From: Fratercula arctica
Taxonomy: Eukaryota; Chordata; Aves; Charadriiformes; Alcidae
Reading direction: 5' to 3'
DNA length: 64,000 nucleotides
Assembly: GCA_947846985.1 (NCBI GenBank)
Contig: CANTUZ010000001.1
Span: 33,008,727 to 33,072,726 of the forward strand
The notes below the pieces were generated by a model. That model searched no databases and had not been told where the DNA came from. It was given only the letters and a program-made list of their open reading frames with translations. Of the stretch, positions 36,426 to 48,636 are shown piece after piece (positions within the stretch are counted from its first letter, which is position 1; each line of letters begins with the position of its first letter). The position numbers and the translations under genes were made by a program.

Positions 36426-38261
36426 CAGAGCAAGTGCAGTGAAGCAGCTTCTTTTTAATGTTTCTTGACATTAACAGCTCCATTTCTCAATTAGAATCGA
36501 AAATAAAGTTGATTATGTGTGTCTGCAGGGTGACACTGTACTTTTGACCAGTAACTGTAAAGTAAGCGGGAAAGGTCACGATAAATAGTATTTTAGTTTA
36601 AATATTCCTAGAAGAGCACAGTGACTCACTGCAGAGATTTTTGTTGTTATTGTTCCTACAGCTAGCAAGCAATGTTTAAAAGACTTATTCTACATATTTA
36701 TAAAGGGACAGATTTGGATGACATGGAGCTGTTTTTTTCAATGACGCTTTCTGTAAATATAGAAAAGTTGTGCGTGTTTCTTTAGTAGCATTTCCACATA
36801 TTTGTTTTGGTTTTGGTAAATATTGCAAGCTTAAGCCTGCCTATAAAACAACTTCCATCTTCAGACGCAATCTCTGACAGAAACTGCATTCTGAGATGGG
36901 ATCTACAGATGGTGATATATGAAGAAAATAGTGGATTTACTTAGATAATATTGATGCTTTCATAAGGTCATTAATAAAGATCTGCCAGAGCTAACAAAAA
37001 CTCTTTAGAGAGTACAAAGCAGAAGTGTTTAGTGTTAACTTCAGTTTTATTTTCGCTAGTTAGGCCACACTTGTTTCCTTCCAGGAAAACAGGACTGATT
37101 ATTTTTGCTGATTAGAAATACATCACTGGTCTGAATCACATCTGTAATTAGTAGCAAGATTTTAAGTAGATGTTGGAGATTTTTTTGGAGTATGATTTGC
37201 ATTGTTAATTTCCTATACATGAATACGTATGTGTATCTACAAATTTAATGAACAAAAGGAACAGCTGGTTGTTTTTCAAAGCAGTCAGTTAAAGGTGCTC
37301 CATAGTCTGACATTGCTGTTCCTTCTGCTTGGGGCTGAATTTGCTGCTTCTGGACAGCTCGAGTTTGTCACTGGAAAGTGGGATTGGGAAACCAGAAAAT
37401 AAACCCATACTTGGCTCCTGTCATCCACTCAGCCTGGTAATTCACTCCATGGAAGTGTTGGTGAAAATAGCACTCCTTAGGTTTGCTTGGTTGGTTTCTG
37501 AGACAAATAAAGAAAAAAAAGTGCTGAAGGGAGGGAGTGATTTTGAGGGAAGGCTTGCAGGCGAAGCAGACCTGGAAGATGGAAGAGCTGGGTTGGAACG
37601 TGGCTTGTGTTCCCCTGCTGCGTCCAAAATGAACCACTGAATAGGTGCAAATGTAGATGGCAGGATAAAAATGGAAACTATTCAAACCAAAAGCAATTAA
37701 CTTGTATACAGATGGCTTTCTGGCATTCACAGCTGCATAGATTTTGGTTGTGTACTTTTTTAGATGTGCCGCGGAAGGTTAAAGCCTCTATACGTCCATC
37801 TCCAGCTGTTCGTGCACATAAAATAGATAAGGAAATGAAGCCAAGTGAGCATTGTGTGCAGCGTCAGACTTGCTTGCAGAGATAGGCATCTCAAACATTA
37901 GTGCAACATCCTGTCCTGTCAAATGGCCCTTGTATCAGCCTTTTATGAGAAGAAATTGCATATTTTACATCAAAGGAGTCACTCCAATTTCATAAAAATG
38001 AAATATGGGGAACTGCTAAGTATACGTCATATCTCTAGGAAAAAGCCTAGGGCTGAGAATCCTGAACAGAAGTGGAGGATTGCTGAAAGTATGAAATGTG
38101 AGTTCTTCAGGCAGCTCTGGCATATCCTGGCAGCTGTGTCTCTGGAAAGCCTAAGGTCTAAACTTTTTCCCATAGAACAAAGTATGTCGTTTATGTGCTC
38201 TGATCCTTTATACCGCAACGCAAGCAATTAACTTTTCAAAAAACTTGTTAAGCCATGCTTT

Positions 38262-38294
38262 AAAAAAAAACAAAAAAACCCCAAAAAAACCCCA
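38262..38294 (+). repeat. A-rich/AC low-complexity tract
   Basis: Runs of A7-A9 are separated by C or CCCC blocks. It may be a degraded poly-A tail or simple repeat, with no retroposed body to its left that I recognise. Confidence 0.8.
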
Positions 38295-40182
38295 TTTTGA
38301 GTTAACATGCAATCTACATTGATTTGCATTTTCATGTAGAATGTAATAAATACTGGTTTGAGTCAGTGGAAACCTGCATTTTTATGCTGCATTTCTTCAC
38401 CCTTTTAAAAAATCTTAAGATGGTCAAAATGTTTAGACCGGGCTTTCTGAAACTGTGGTGTAGGTACTTCTCTGAATATTTCAAGCTGGTACGAGACAGC
38501 CAGCTACTAGCCCATGTGCATGTATTGGCTGTGAGTTGTCACCACTAATGGAGAAACTGCTGAAGAGGAACAGTTGCAGCCCTGGCGTACACTTTTCTAA
38601 TTCTTTTTTCTCAGTTTCTTTCTCATGACACTGTTAACTGTAATGATTTGTCAATACTTCAGGATTCTTTTTTTTTTTTTTGAGTGAAAAACTCATTTGT
38701 CTGTTTTACTTTTGGTCCAGCTTCCTGCAGAAAAGCACCATAGCCACCACCTAGTGAAGCCCAGTTGACTTGCAGACCTGTTGGAATGTCTCCCAGGGGG
38801 CCCCAGTCTTTCCTTATCACATCATGTACAGTATGGATCTGTATATGGATTGCTCTTAATCTCTGCCTGCTCCTGCTGTATTTGCACAGTGGTGAGTCTG
38901 CAGTTATAGGCGCCATGTGCTTTTTCTTCCTACTTATTTCTCACAGAGTTCCCTTTTGGCGAGTAGATACCTGGGAAGGGATGTCAAGAGTCCAGCATGT
39001 ATTCTGTTGTGAAAGGTCAGACCTAGTCTTTCAGAGAGGAATTTTCTATGGGAAAGGAAGGGGTCCATCCTGCCATTTCTAGAGGAATGTTGCACTTGTT
39101 TACTTGTCACTAATAAGACTTCTCTATTTAATGTTCTCTGGGGTATGTGTTTCTCCCTTGATCCACTTGAAGCACTTTCTCATGGTTAATGATCTGAATT
39201 TGCCAAGCACACTGACTCATTTCAGTGCTGTTTTTCATTATGTAAGCTGTTAACGGGTCACTGCTCAGATGCTGGAAAATCTGTTTCAGGCTAATAGTGA
39301 GGTGCACAAGTGCCTCTCCATGGTATATTTGCTACCTGTGCACACGTGTTCTGGCTTGATAGTTGGTAGAAAATCCCACGGCAATATGGGACGCAGCATC
39401 TATGCCATTAGCAGTCAATTCCTAATCAGCCTTTCATTAACACATGGAACACTTCACCTTTTCTAGGATTTTTGCACAATGTGACTGAAGGAGAGTGAGA
39501 GGAAACACGCTGATGTGCAGAGGAAGGTGTTGATAAGTAAGGAAATAAAGTTCTTCCCAGAAGAAACAGTGTTCTTGCAGTAGAGGAGGTAATAACACAG
39601 GATAAGGAACTGTCTTGGAGCTGCGTATGAAAATCTGGCTCTCTGGCATAGAGTATTTTCTCTGAAAGTTGGTAACAAGGCTGTGGAGGAATCAGAATTT
39701 ATGAAGGCAGTTCAGAAGAGAAGTAGTTGGACACAGGAAAGCCTTGAAGAAAACATGGAAGGGGTTATTTTAGGTCCCAAGTTTTGACAACTCAAAATTA
39801 CACTGTTAGAGCAGACAGTAATTACCACAGGAGCAGATCCTCCTGTTGCCTTTTCTTTGTTACACTCGGATAATGTCCTTTTGCTTACAGATGGTTGCCT
39901 TCACATGCACACAGAAATTTTTAGCGTTTCCTTCAGTGTACAGACAAATCGTTTGAGAATGGATGAATGAAAATTAGGGATGGGTCCAAACTTGAATTTT
40001 ATTTCTGATCTTCACCCATTTTCCAGGAGGAGAAGGAAGGATCACATTTCCTGGTTGTGGCAGAACTTCTCAAAGAAAGCAGTTCAAGGTTATTTTCTTT
40101 TTATACATTGTTTATATGGTTAAATCTTTTTTTTTTTTCTCTTTCCCTAAACGATATCTAAAAATTCTTTTGGGAATCAAAC

Positions 40183-40226
40183 AGGAGAGAAAAAAAACCA
40201 ACCAAACAAACAAAAAAACCCCCAAA
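40183..40226 (+). repeat. A/C-rich low-complexity tract
   Basis: AAAAAAAACCAACCAAACAAAC and then AAAAAAACCCCCAAACAAC form an irregular A/C tract similar in make-up to those at 38,262-38,294 and 45,876-45,941. Confidence 0.8.
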
Positions 40227-41400
40227 CAACTCACCATTCACACCTCATTCATTTTGGAGAAAGGTCTAAATTCGGCGTCTCCTAACTAGGACAATCCTAG
40301 GAGGAGCCTTCACCCGTGCAAAGATTCACAGCCCAATAGGTAGAGCTGAAGATCTTGGATGTTAATGCGTTTTACTTATTGGGGAGAAAATGAAAAAGAC
40401 AATCTTTGGATGCTCTTCCACAGGAAGGATATGTTACAGTTAACGTGTGTGCCGAGGTCTGAAAAATCTTTTCAGCACAGAGCAGTGCAGAGACAGTTTC
40501 ATGACAAGGAAAAAGGGACACTGAAGGATTTATTGTGTTGCAGTATTTATTATGTAAGAGATGTTTGCATGGTAAAGAGAGAATGCAGATTTTATTCGGA
40601 ATAAAGAGGACAGGATGAATGATGTTAATGAAAAGCTGATTGATGGAAGCAGGAGTTTGTCTACCAAGCCACTCATATTTTCTAAACCCCAACCATCATT
40701 TTATGGACATCTGAGTTAAATGATGGGTAGATTAATCCTTTGGCATGCTAAATTTCTATAGAGAGTGTGCTCTGCCAAGAAGGAGGTGGGATGAATCCCG
40801 ATCTGATCCTACAGATGTTAGTTAGGTGCCTGTTCTCTCCCCATGCAGCCCAGAGAGCGGCTTCAGAGAGATTCAGCCCAGCTATGTTTTGCATTGCATT
40901 TTGGCATTACCTATCTCTCCCCACACTGTACGGAAATGTGATACAGGAAACAGCTTGGATTTACTCCATCCACCCCTAGGTCCTTAACCAGCCATCTCAG
41001 CCAGGAGTCCAGTTGCCATAAGTTCCTTGTTTTGCTCCACTGAATATAGGGAAGAACCTAGACAGGAGGTGGATGGTAGTTTAGATGCCTCCCTGTTTTT
41101 CTTGAAATACAGGAAACCTCGTGATTAATCGGAGGTCCTCTTGACAGCTAGGGTTGTTCTGTTTATTTTAGTTCTTGTTCTAAGAACAAGGCTGCTTGAA
41201 TGGCTGTGTTAATAAATATGATCCCAAGTAGAGGCATGTGTTTTGCAGACTTTTTTTGTTATCTGATCCGGCTTCTTCACATCCTCCTTTTGTGACTAAG
41301 TCGAACCCACAGTCTGCCAAGTGTCTGCCAGGATAAGAACCCACCTACCAGACTTGATGCCATTAATCATTTCTCTATTTTGCTTGTTTCAGCTAACATC

Positions 41401-41457
41401 TCTAAACATCATAAGGAGACCTTGTAATGTCTCTAAATGCTATAAGGAGACCTTATA
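41401..41457 (+). repeat. 31-bp tandem duplication at the CR1 left edge
   Basis: TCTAAACATCATAAGGAGAC (from 41,401) recurs as TCTAAATGCTATAAGGAGAC (from 41,432), a period of 31 bp with three or four mismatches. The ATAAGGAGACCTTAT part corresponds to the CR1 segment around the RGDL motif, so the duplication happened in the element or just at its edge. Confidence 0.75.
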
Positions 41458-41716
41458 GCAGCCATCGAGTACCTAAAAGAGGGTAGATTCAGATTAGATA
41501 TTAGGAAGAAATTCTTTACTGTGAGGCTGGTGAGGCACTGGAACAGGTTGCCCAGAGAACTTGTGGATGCACCGTCCCTGGAAGTGTTCAAGGCCAGGCT
41601 GGATGGGGCTTTGAGCAGCCTGGTCTAGTGGGAGGTGTCCCTGCCCATGGCAGGGGGGTTGGAACTGCATGATCTTTAAGGTCCCTTCCAACTCTAATCA
41701 TTCTGTGATTCTATGA
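41432..41716 (+). mobile_element. CR1 LINE 3' end with internal deletion
   Basis: The plus strand encodes remnants of the CR1 ORF2 C-terminus (GRFRLDIRKKFFTV from about 41,482, then LPRELVDAPSLEVFKARLDG), the 3' UTR containing CCCATGGCAGGGGGGTTGGA (about 41,643-41,662), and the tail CATTCTGTGATTCTATGAT ending at 41,716. Between EYLKE (about 41,480) and GRFRLD the segment the family normally has is missing, an internal deletion. It belongs to the same subfamily as the opposite-strand copy at 59,966-60,560, sharing the GGTCTAGTGGGAGGTGTC block. Confidence 0.92.
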
Positions 41717-44700
41717 TCATCTAGCAGGTACTGACAAGAGCTTCTCAGGTAGATTCAGTGTCCTGATTTCTCTTTGACATCTACTAGTGCTGCGTTGGTG
41801 GCCATAATTGGTAGGACCCAGCATCCCAAAAAGGTCTCTATGGCATTGCCAGGCAGAGCTTGAGATTGCTTTGAGCCCCTTTTGTAGCAGATACAAATTT
41901 CTGATAAGAATTTAACTCTACAGGGATCTGGGGCTTGTAAAGCATGCCTTCAGAATAACACCTTGAACTCAGGAGCTGTGAAAAGCCAAGATTACGTGCC
42001 CTCACTTGAAGCCTAGCAATCAAGCCAACAGCGGAGAGATTGCCTTGTAATACAATATTGTCAATTAACCACCTGTCAGGGATTTTCTGTGACTCAAAGA
42101 GGTAATGACTGGCTGGCTGCTGCTTTCTAGGTAGTCCCTCATAATGTGGTCCTATGTCCTCTGTGTTAGGTAAAATCTAATCCTTGATGTTGCAAACAAT
42201 TTGTGTTCATTCTCATTATATGGTGCATATCTGTGAGATGAGTCAGCCATGCAACTCATCATGACCAAGGCAGCTGAAATTATGCTGTGCTACAGAAGAT
42301 ACTGATTTAGTCACTTTTACTGGTTTTTCTAATATATGGGAAATCAACCATATGTTAATTATTTTTCTTCAGAACAGCTCCATTAAAATTTAAACTGGTG
42401 TTATTAGTGGCTAGAAGATCTCTTTCAGTCATGTGAAAATGCTGTATTTTCATCTCAGGATTCTGTGCTTGGGATGTAAATCCTTCAAAAGCTGATGTTC
42501 TGGACTGTGCCTTTCTTTCCTAAGTGAAAGATGGGACTCTTTAGTCTTCTGTATTTATGATTAGTCTTGATTAGTTACACATATTTTAAATTTCACAGTT
42601 TGTGGACAACCCATTTCCCTTTACCTGAACCCATAGAGGAATCTAATGCAGGAGGACCATAACATGGTAAGTTTGCAGTGGGTATGGTGGTTAAAAAACC
42701 TAGGCCTTTGCTCTTGATGAAGTTGTGAGATTTGTGCCTCCAAACCCCCATTTTCTGAGTTATAAAACCTGTTCAATGCTTTCGATATTTAGTCCTGCGT
42801 GTTTTAGGGAGGCTGAAGATGAAACATCCAGTCCACCTGGGATCTGAAGGAAAACTGGAAAGATTTTTTTCCTTTCAAGTGTTGAGTGGTTTCATGTGCA
42901 GAAAGGGAGTATTATCTAACTGATTGGGATCATTTTAAAATATGATATGCCTGCACTACGTGAAGAAATTTGACAATTTGGGGCTTAATTGGGTAATGTA
43001 ATTGCACTCACAGACACTTCAACATTGTGGCAACAATTAATGCATGTAAACTTGCTGGATTTTTATGTGTAGTTGTAGTAGATTTAAGAATCTCATTTGT
43101 GATGAATTGGTCTCCTTTTCTTCTAATTCAGAATGCCAAGCAAATTTTGTTATCTTTTTGTAAGTGTTTCTAGTTTTAAAAAGCCCTGTAATTGTTACAT
43201 TTGCTCAGTGTAATGTTACGCAGTGGAAGGGGAGCATTTCGGCTTTGCAAGGATCTGAGTGTGTCACCTGCTAGAGATAAAAAACCTTAGTCCCTAAAAA
43301 CTCTTGGGACACACTGCAGAAATGGATGAATACTTTCTAAAGATGATCATCTCCTTCTACTCCCTTTAGTCCTCCTCACCCCCAAAACTCAAACCCATCC
43401 AAATAAATAATCTTTCAAGAGTCCTCAGGGCAGTAGCTTAAAATGGGCGTCTCAAAACAAAACAAGAGAGGTGCCACTTCTAAGCTTAAAAATCAAGACT
43501 AAGACCCCCAAATGAGAAGATTTTAAGAATAAGAAAAGCCTTTTTTCCCAGTCTTCATGCATTTTAATTTCCCATGACTGTTCTCACTGTGCGTGTGAGG
43601 GTGTGGGAAATAATTTGATGTTGAAAAGTGCGCCTTTAATTCGGATCCTTCTCTGCTTTCTCCAGCTGAGACGGTTTCCTTTTGCTTACCCTAAAACAAG
43701 GACAACTACTCCATGCTTCTCATCACTGTCCTGCTTCTTCCTTCCTATTTCATCACCTGGTCGCCTGGAGCCCCTGCTGCAGTAGGATTATTAAATGCTA
43801 ATGTACAAAATCCCAAGCCCCAAAATACTTTTCCTAGCTTTCAAGTTATTCATTTCAGTTGAATAAAAATGTATTATTTTTTGCAGTTTCTTTCAAGTTT
43901 CTATCATCTTTTAAATAATAATCTGAGTTTGTGGCAGAACTTCATATCGGGCAGTTTCGGTGTCCTAAAAGTGAGCAGACTGAATCAATGACCCCCTGAA
44001 ACTTCTGGTTCCTAATGCTGAGTATTACAGTGCTTGATACTAAACTAGAGCCAAATTACTCTTAATAGAGAAAACTGTGACCTGCTACGAAAGACAGCCT
44101 GAAATAAAGGGACTGAAAACGGGTCTGCCCCCCTGCAGGTGGTATCCTTGGGATAGTCTTTTCCTTTGGTCTTTCTTTCCAGCCTGCAGCTCACAAGTTT
44201 AACCACAGTTGCTGTGAAATCCTCACTGGAAGATCTCCCTGAGCAAAGTCCCTTTCTTTCTGTCACCTCTGGAGCCTTGCTGTGAATTTGCTCCCCACTC
44301 ATCTCTGGAGGAATGGCCATCTCTCCCTTTCCTACCCAGCCTCGAGAAACTCCCTGTGTCTGAACATAGTCCATCATTAAATGATCCCTCTCTCCAGATA
44401 CTTCCAAATAAGTGCAGAAACCCGCAGTAGCAAATCGTTTATCCTTCACGGCTGCTGCCAGGCCATGTCTTCTAACAGATCAAAGCACAACTGGACAAAG
44501 AAATCATGTAGTTATTCTGCTGTAAAGCTGTGAAGGTATTTTCATGTCATAGCATCTTTGCTATGTTGACAATCCTGCTAACTGCTGGAAAAAGCCACCC
44601 TTCAAGCTGAGCTTTATGTAGTCCTTACATGTGATTAGTTTTCAATGGTTGATTCTCACATATTTAGTTAAAACAGAAATATAACATTTCCTCTCCTTTT

Positions 44701-45875
44701 TTTTTCATAATTATTCCAACATAGTAGATCAGTCAAAACTTACAGCAAGGTTAGCTTTTGGTTAAAATATCATAATTAGAAATAGCTGTCTGAGTTAAGT
44801 ATTATACAACCAATTTCCTAGTGACCATTTCCTAAAAATTAAAAAATATTCCTTCCACTTCTTCCTTGATCTGCCCCTCTGTGGGGGACTTGGAAAATGC
44901 TTTAATCAGCTTTTCTATTCCTCTGTCTCATCATACCCTGGTTTTGGGATTTGTTTTTTCTTTGCTTAGATATCAAGCAGAAAAGAAGCCCAAGGGCAGC
45001 AGCAGAGACTTTGTTGCTGAGTTTGCGTGCAGAGCACTGCACAGGTTGCCCTGAAAACTGCAGGATAAAAGGAGCTTCTCATATCTTTAGGGCTTTCTGT
45101 CAGGCAACGTCTTCTGCCTCATGGTCATTCTGGAGGTGATAAAATGCTGCTTCATATGGGCCCCTTCTGCATCTGCTCCTTTTCCTACCCCTGTTGTGTA
45201 CCTGCACCCCTGCAGTCTGTAGACCTGCTTCTTGGTTCCCAGCACCTTCCTGCTGATCACCTTCCATCTTTTACAGCATCTCAAGCTGCTCTTCGAACAC
45301 TGTCCTGCAGCAGTGTATGTCCAACCCCTTTGAACTATAACACGGCAGCCAGTTTTTCTCTCGACATAGGTTCAGACCAATTAAAAGCTGTGGGTCGCTT
45401 TTACTAAGGCAACCTCAGTTTCAGGTGCAGGTGGGCTGCAGGGACATGGCTGCCACTTTATTACCTCAACTTTGTCACCAGAACTGGGAATTAGCAGCTG
45501 TAATGGTTAAAGGGTAATTCATGTTTTATGTCTCTTACTATCTTAAGACAAGAGAGAAGGAAAAATCTGAAATGTATAAGCATTTAGAAGGATTGCAGAT
45601 GTTAAACGTTCTAATATTTACTTTCTCTTAACTCCTTTGACAAAGAAAGAAGGTAGGAAAATAGTAATTTGGGTTCTGATTTGGAAAGTTCATTGGAGAA
45701 GGGGAAGAAATCAAGGAGAAATTATGTGAATAACTCAGTGTCAGTGGTGTAACCTATGAGCTGTTGATCACTGTTTTGCTATGCAGACATAGATTTCCAT
45801 TAATATTCCTTCTTTTGAAAAACACAAATCCTGTCTCTGCTGTTGTATGCTTAATTGAGCACTTGAGGCAAAAAA

Positions 45876-45941
45876 CCACCCACAAGAACAAAAAAAACCA
45901 CCCCAAAACAACAACAAAAGAAAAACGAACCAAAAAACCCT
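45876..45941 (+). repeat. A/C-rich low-complexity tract
   Basis: An irregular mix of AAAAAACC, CCACCC, ACAACAAC and AAAACC steps over about 65 bp, almost free of T and G. Confidence 0.8.
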
Positions 45942-46171
45942 ATGGCATGCAGATCTGTTCTACAGATGATGATGGTACTTTAAAATCTTTTCTAGAAAAA
46001 TTGCCCCCTGCTATACATCTGTAATACGTTCTCTGAACTCTTGTACCTCTCCATGAAGTGGGTATAAGAGGTTTGGTCTGCATTACAGACTGCAGCTGCT
46101 GTGGGAAAAGTGGAGTTGCAATGGACTGTAGAAAGCTAGTGTTACACTTGAAAGCACTTTCTTCAGAAATT

Positions 46172-46189
46172 ATTTTTTATATATATATA
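46172..46189. repeat. (TA)n microsatellite, short
   Basis: TTTATATATATATATATTG: about seven or eight TA steps after a T run. Confidence 0.8.
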
Positions 46190-46861
46190 TTGTTAAGACC
46201 ATCTAATATTCCCTGGAGAGGAAAACCAAATCCACAATTAAATTGAACAGTCATTCTTTAAGACTTCTGTTATTTGCGGCTAAGTGTAACAGAAAACAAA
46301 GTATAGTAACACAGACTCTCAACAAGATTTTTTTAGCTATAAAATGTCAAAGCCTCTTCAAAATTTAAGAGTAAACTATTGCGCAGCTTTAAAAATGAGT
46401 AACATAATTTTAGGAAAACATTGTTACCCTACTCCTTGTAGATCAACATGTGGCAAGATTATTTCAGTGGAAATATGTGCCTACAGGCTATTTATTTTTT
46501 GTGTTTTGTTTAACACCACTTGGCATCTGAGATCAAGAAAGCTTAAACCAATTATGAGTAGCTGGTGCAGCAAAAATCATGATTGATACATTTACAACAC
46601 AGGGTCGATTCTTCTGGTAATGTTATTTTATTAAGGAGTGGAGCAAGGGGGAGCAGGGGACATCGGGTGTATGACTTCATAGCACCGAATTAACACAATA
46701 CTCTGACCATGTACAGATGCTTCTTCCCTCAGTGCAAGACGCACTGATTGCAGCATGCAGGCTTCAGAGAAGAGATGACTGTGCGGTTATTGCTAAGCCT
46801 ATTTCCCTCTTCCCTTTGGTTTATTGGATTATTTTATACAGTGGAATGATAGGAATTTAAA

Positions 46862-47280
46862 AATGAAAAAGTGCTGTTGAGTCATCTAGTCCATCTTGCA
46901 GCTAATGCAGTATTGTTCTCTGTGGATCTTCGTCCAGTTGGCTTTAGATGTGATTGGACTTCAGCCAATTTCCTTTGGAAGATTATTCTACAATAGAATA
47001 CACTTCATTATTAGGAATTTTTTTCCCTGTCAGCCTAAATTTTACTTTGCTCAGTATAATCACATTACTCTTAGCTATAGTTTACTGAAAATCCCTATTA
47101 AAAAAAAATCCTTAGAGTGTGCATCCTTCCAGAGCTTGTAGATAATTATCATATTTCTCTTTCAATAGTGGCTTTAGTCAAGCCATACATATTTAGTTAT
47201 TTTAATATTTTCTCATAAATCAGTCTTCCTAGATTAATGGTGACTTTTATTACTGCTATCATTGAGCCAAATCTCAAATT
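46862..47280 (-). mobile_element. Ancient CR1 LINE fragment
   Basis: The plus strand carries, in order, landmarks of a reverse-complemented old CR1 subfamily known across reptiles and birds. These are GTCATCTAGTCCATCTTGCA and GCTAATGCAGTATTG (3' UTR), then GGAAGATTATTCTACAATAG, CAGCCTAAATTTTACTTTGC, GAGCTTGTAGATAATTATCA and TTTTCTCATAAATCAGTC (end of ORF2). The octamer tail is lost at the left, and the right end fades near 47,280. No frame is preserved. The divergence implies insertion long before the copies at 6,622 and 41,432. Confidence 0.75.
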
Positions 47281-48028
47281 CTTCTATTTAAAATTCAACA
47301 AGAAAAGGCTGGGCTGAATAAAGACTTACAGATTAGATCACGGTGTCATTGAAAACCCATCCTTTGAACCCCTGTTTGTGACTTCAGATCTGTCTGAATG
47401 CCAGCTCTCCTGAGGCAGACTTCAGCAGTAAGATTTGTCTCAACAACCTTGAGTTATCTACGGTGTTAAGTGCCCACATCAAAGCTACTGTCCCTAGATT
47501 CCTTTTATGATCATTGGACCCTATAGTTGGGTGCAATTCATCTAAGCTATTTTAGAAGTCCACATTAGGATGAGAGGAACTGAGCCCTAGAGGCACCTAT
47601 TTCTTTCTCTCAATTAAGGGTAGCCCAAGGTGATGAGCTCAGATATTGACATCTGCAGTTAGTGAGACAAATCTCCCCTAGGTGCTAAAGTCTTGGAGAT
47701 CAGCACAGAACAGCTGTGGTGGAGGGTCACCTGATTTACATCAATCGGTCCCTCTGTCCTGGACTTCAGACTTCCTTGGGTATTTAAAGATAGGGTCTGT
47801 GGATGTTCAGACATCATGGTTCAGGAAGTGAGAAGTCTTGGTGCTGTCCATGGCAATGCCACCAGAGCTTGAAGACAGCACCAAGGTGCTTTGGCACTTA
47901 GAGAAGCTAGATGCATTGTGTGTCCTGAGGCCATTCCTAGCACATTTGAATGGCATTAGGGTTCAACACAAAAGTGTGATGGTTACACTGAAAAACAGAG
48001 GGGTAGATAAAATTGCCTTTTGCATAGA
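47281..48028. other. Non-coding stretch between two CR1 remnants
   Basis: No gene is seen. GTTGGGTGCAATTCATCTAAG near 47,527 and CTAGAGGCACCTA near 47,588 recall an ancient interspersed repeat shared with 27,565-27,640 (GGTGCCTAAATGCAC), but the similarity is too weak to name. Confidence 0.45.
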
Positions 48029-48260
48029 CATAGAATCATAGAATATCTCAAGTTGGAAGGGACCCATAAGGATCATCGAGTCCATCTCCCTGCTCCTCGC
48101 AGGACAACCTAAAACTAAACCACAAGACTAAGAGTGTCATCCAGATGTTCCTTGAACTCTGACAGGCTTGGTTCCGTGATCACTTCCCTGGGGAGCCCGT
48201 TCTAGTGACTGACCGCCCTCTCAGTCAAGAACCTTTTCCTAATGTCCGATCTGAACTGAA
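48029..48260 (-). mobile_element. CR1 LINE 3' end fragment
   Basis: It begins with CATAGAATCATAGAAT (reverse-complemented octamer tail), then AGTTGGAAGGGACCCATAAG and GATCATCGAGTCCATC (3' UTR), and ends in the ORF2 C-terminal part at CCTTTTCCTAATGTCC near 48,250. The ATCATCGAGTCC form differs from the ATCATCTAGTTCC form of the copy at 59,966, so it belongs to another subfamily. It is 5'-truncated after about 230 bp. Confidence 0.9.
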
Positions 48261-48618
48261 GTAGCTGCAGCATTTACCTGGAGAGCAGGAGATCTAGATG
48301 ACAGATACATTGGTTCTCAATGCTGGAGGTTCGGGTTTTGGGCTGGAGGAAGTCTATGGTCAATGTCTTTCACTTTCCAAGGCCTCTAAAAAGACAGATG
48401 CCTATTGCTCCCCCCTCCTCTATTAGGTATTTGTTCTCCACTGACAGCTTAGTACTCCAAATCCTAACTGCAGCCCCAGGCAGATGCCTGCTCAGATGCA
48501 GTTCTTACCTCTTGGCTAGCCATAGGTTATAGTTTGCTCTCCATGCAGGTATAATCATTTCTGGTTTATACTGGAGTAACTAGGAAAATAAATCAGCATC
48601 TGCCTTTTGTTCATTAGT

Positions 48619-48636
48619 AAAAAAAAAAAAAAAAAA
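48619..48636 (+). repeat. A18 homopolymer
   Basis: An uninterrupted A run between TTCATTAGT and GTTAAATG. No retroposed gene or SINE body is recognisable upstream. Confidence 0.85.

Larger units (their letters stand above)
36426..41400. other. Unique AT-rich stretch
   Basis: No gene or recognised repeat is visible apart from A/C-rich low complexity at 38,262-38,294 and 40,183-40,226. The 36,900-37,240 part is AT-rich with several TTAAT/ATTA words and might be conserved non-coding sequence, but that cannot be judged from one genome. At about 38,434 a piece GGGCTTTCTGAAACTGTGG recalls a hAT transposon end, with no partner end found. Confidence 0.5.
41717..46861. other. Unique non-coding stretch
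   Basis: No gene is supported. The 134-codon minus-strand frame at 44,045-44,449 has no recognisable domain and no splice-site context that stands out. Low complexity occurs at 44,698-44,705 (T run), 45,876-45,941 (A/C) and 46,172-46,189 (TA). The remainder has the composition of a spacer. Confidence 0.55.

Noticed and set aside
38434..38470. hAT-like terminal word CTTTCTGAAACTGTGG
   Set aside because: No second terminal inverted repeat or 8-bp duplication was found, and a match this short is common by chance.
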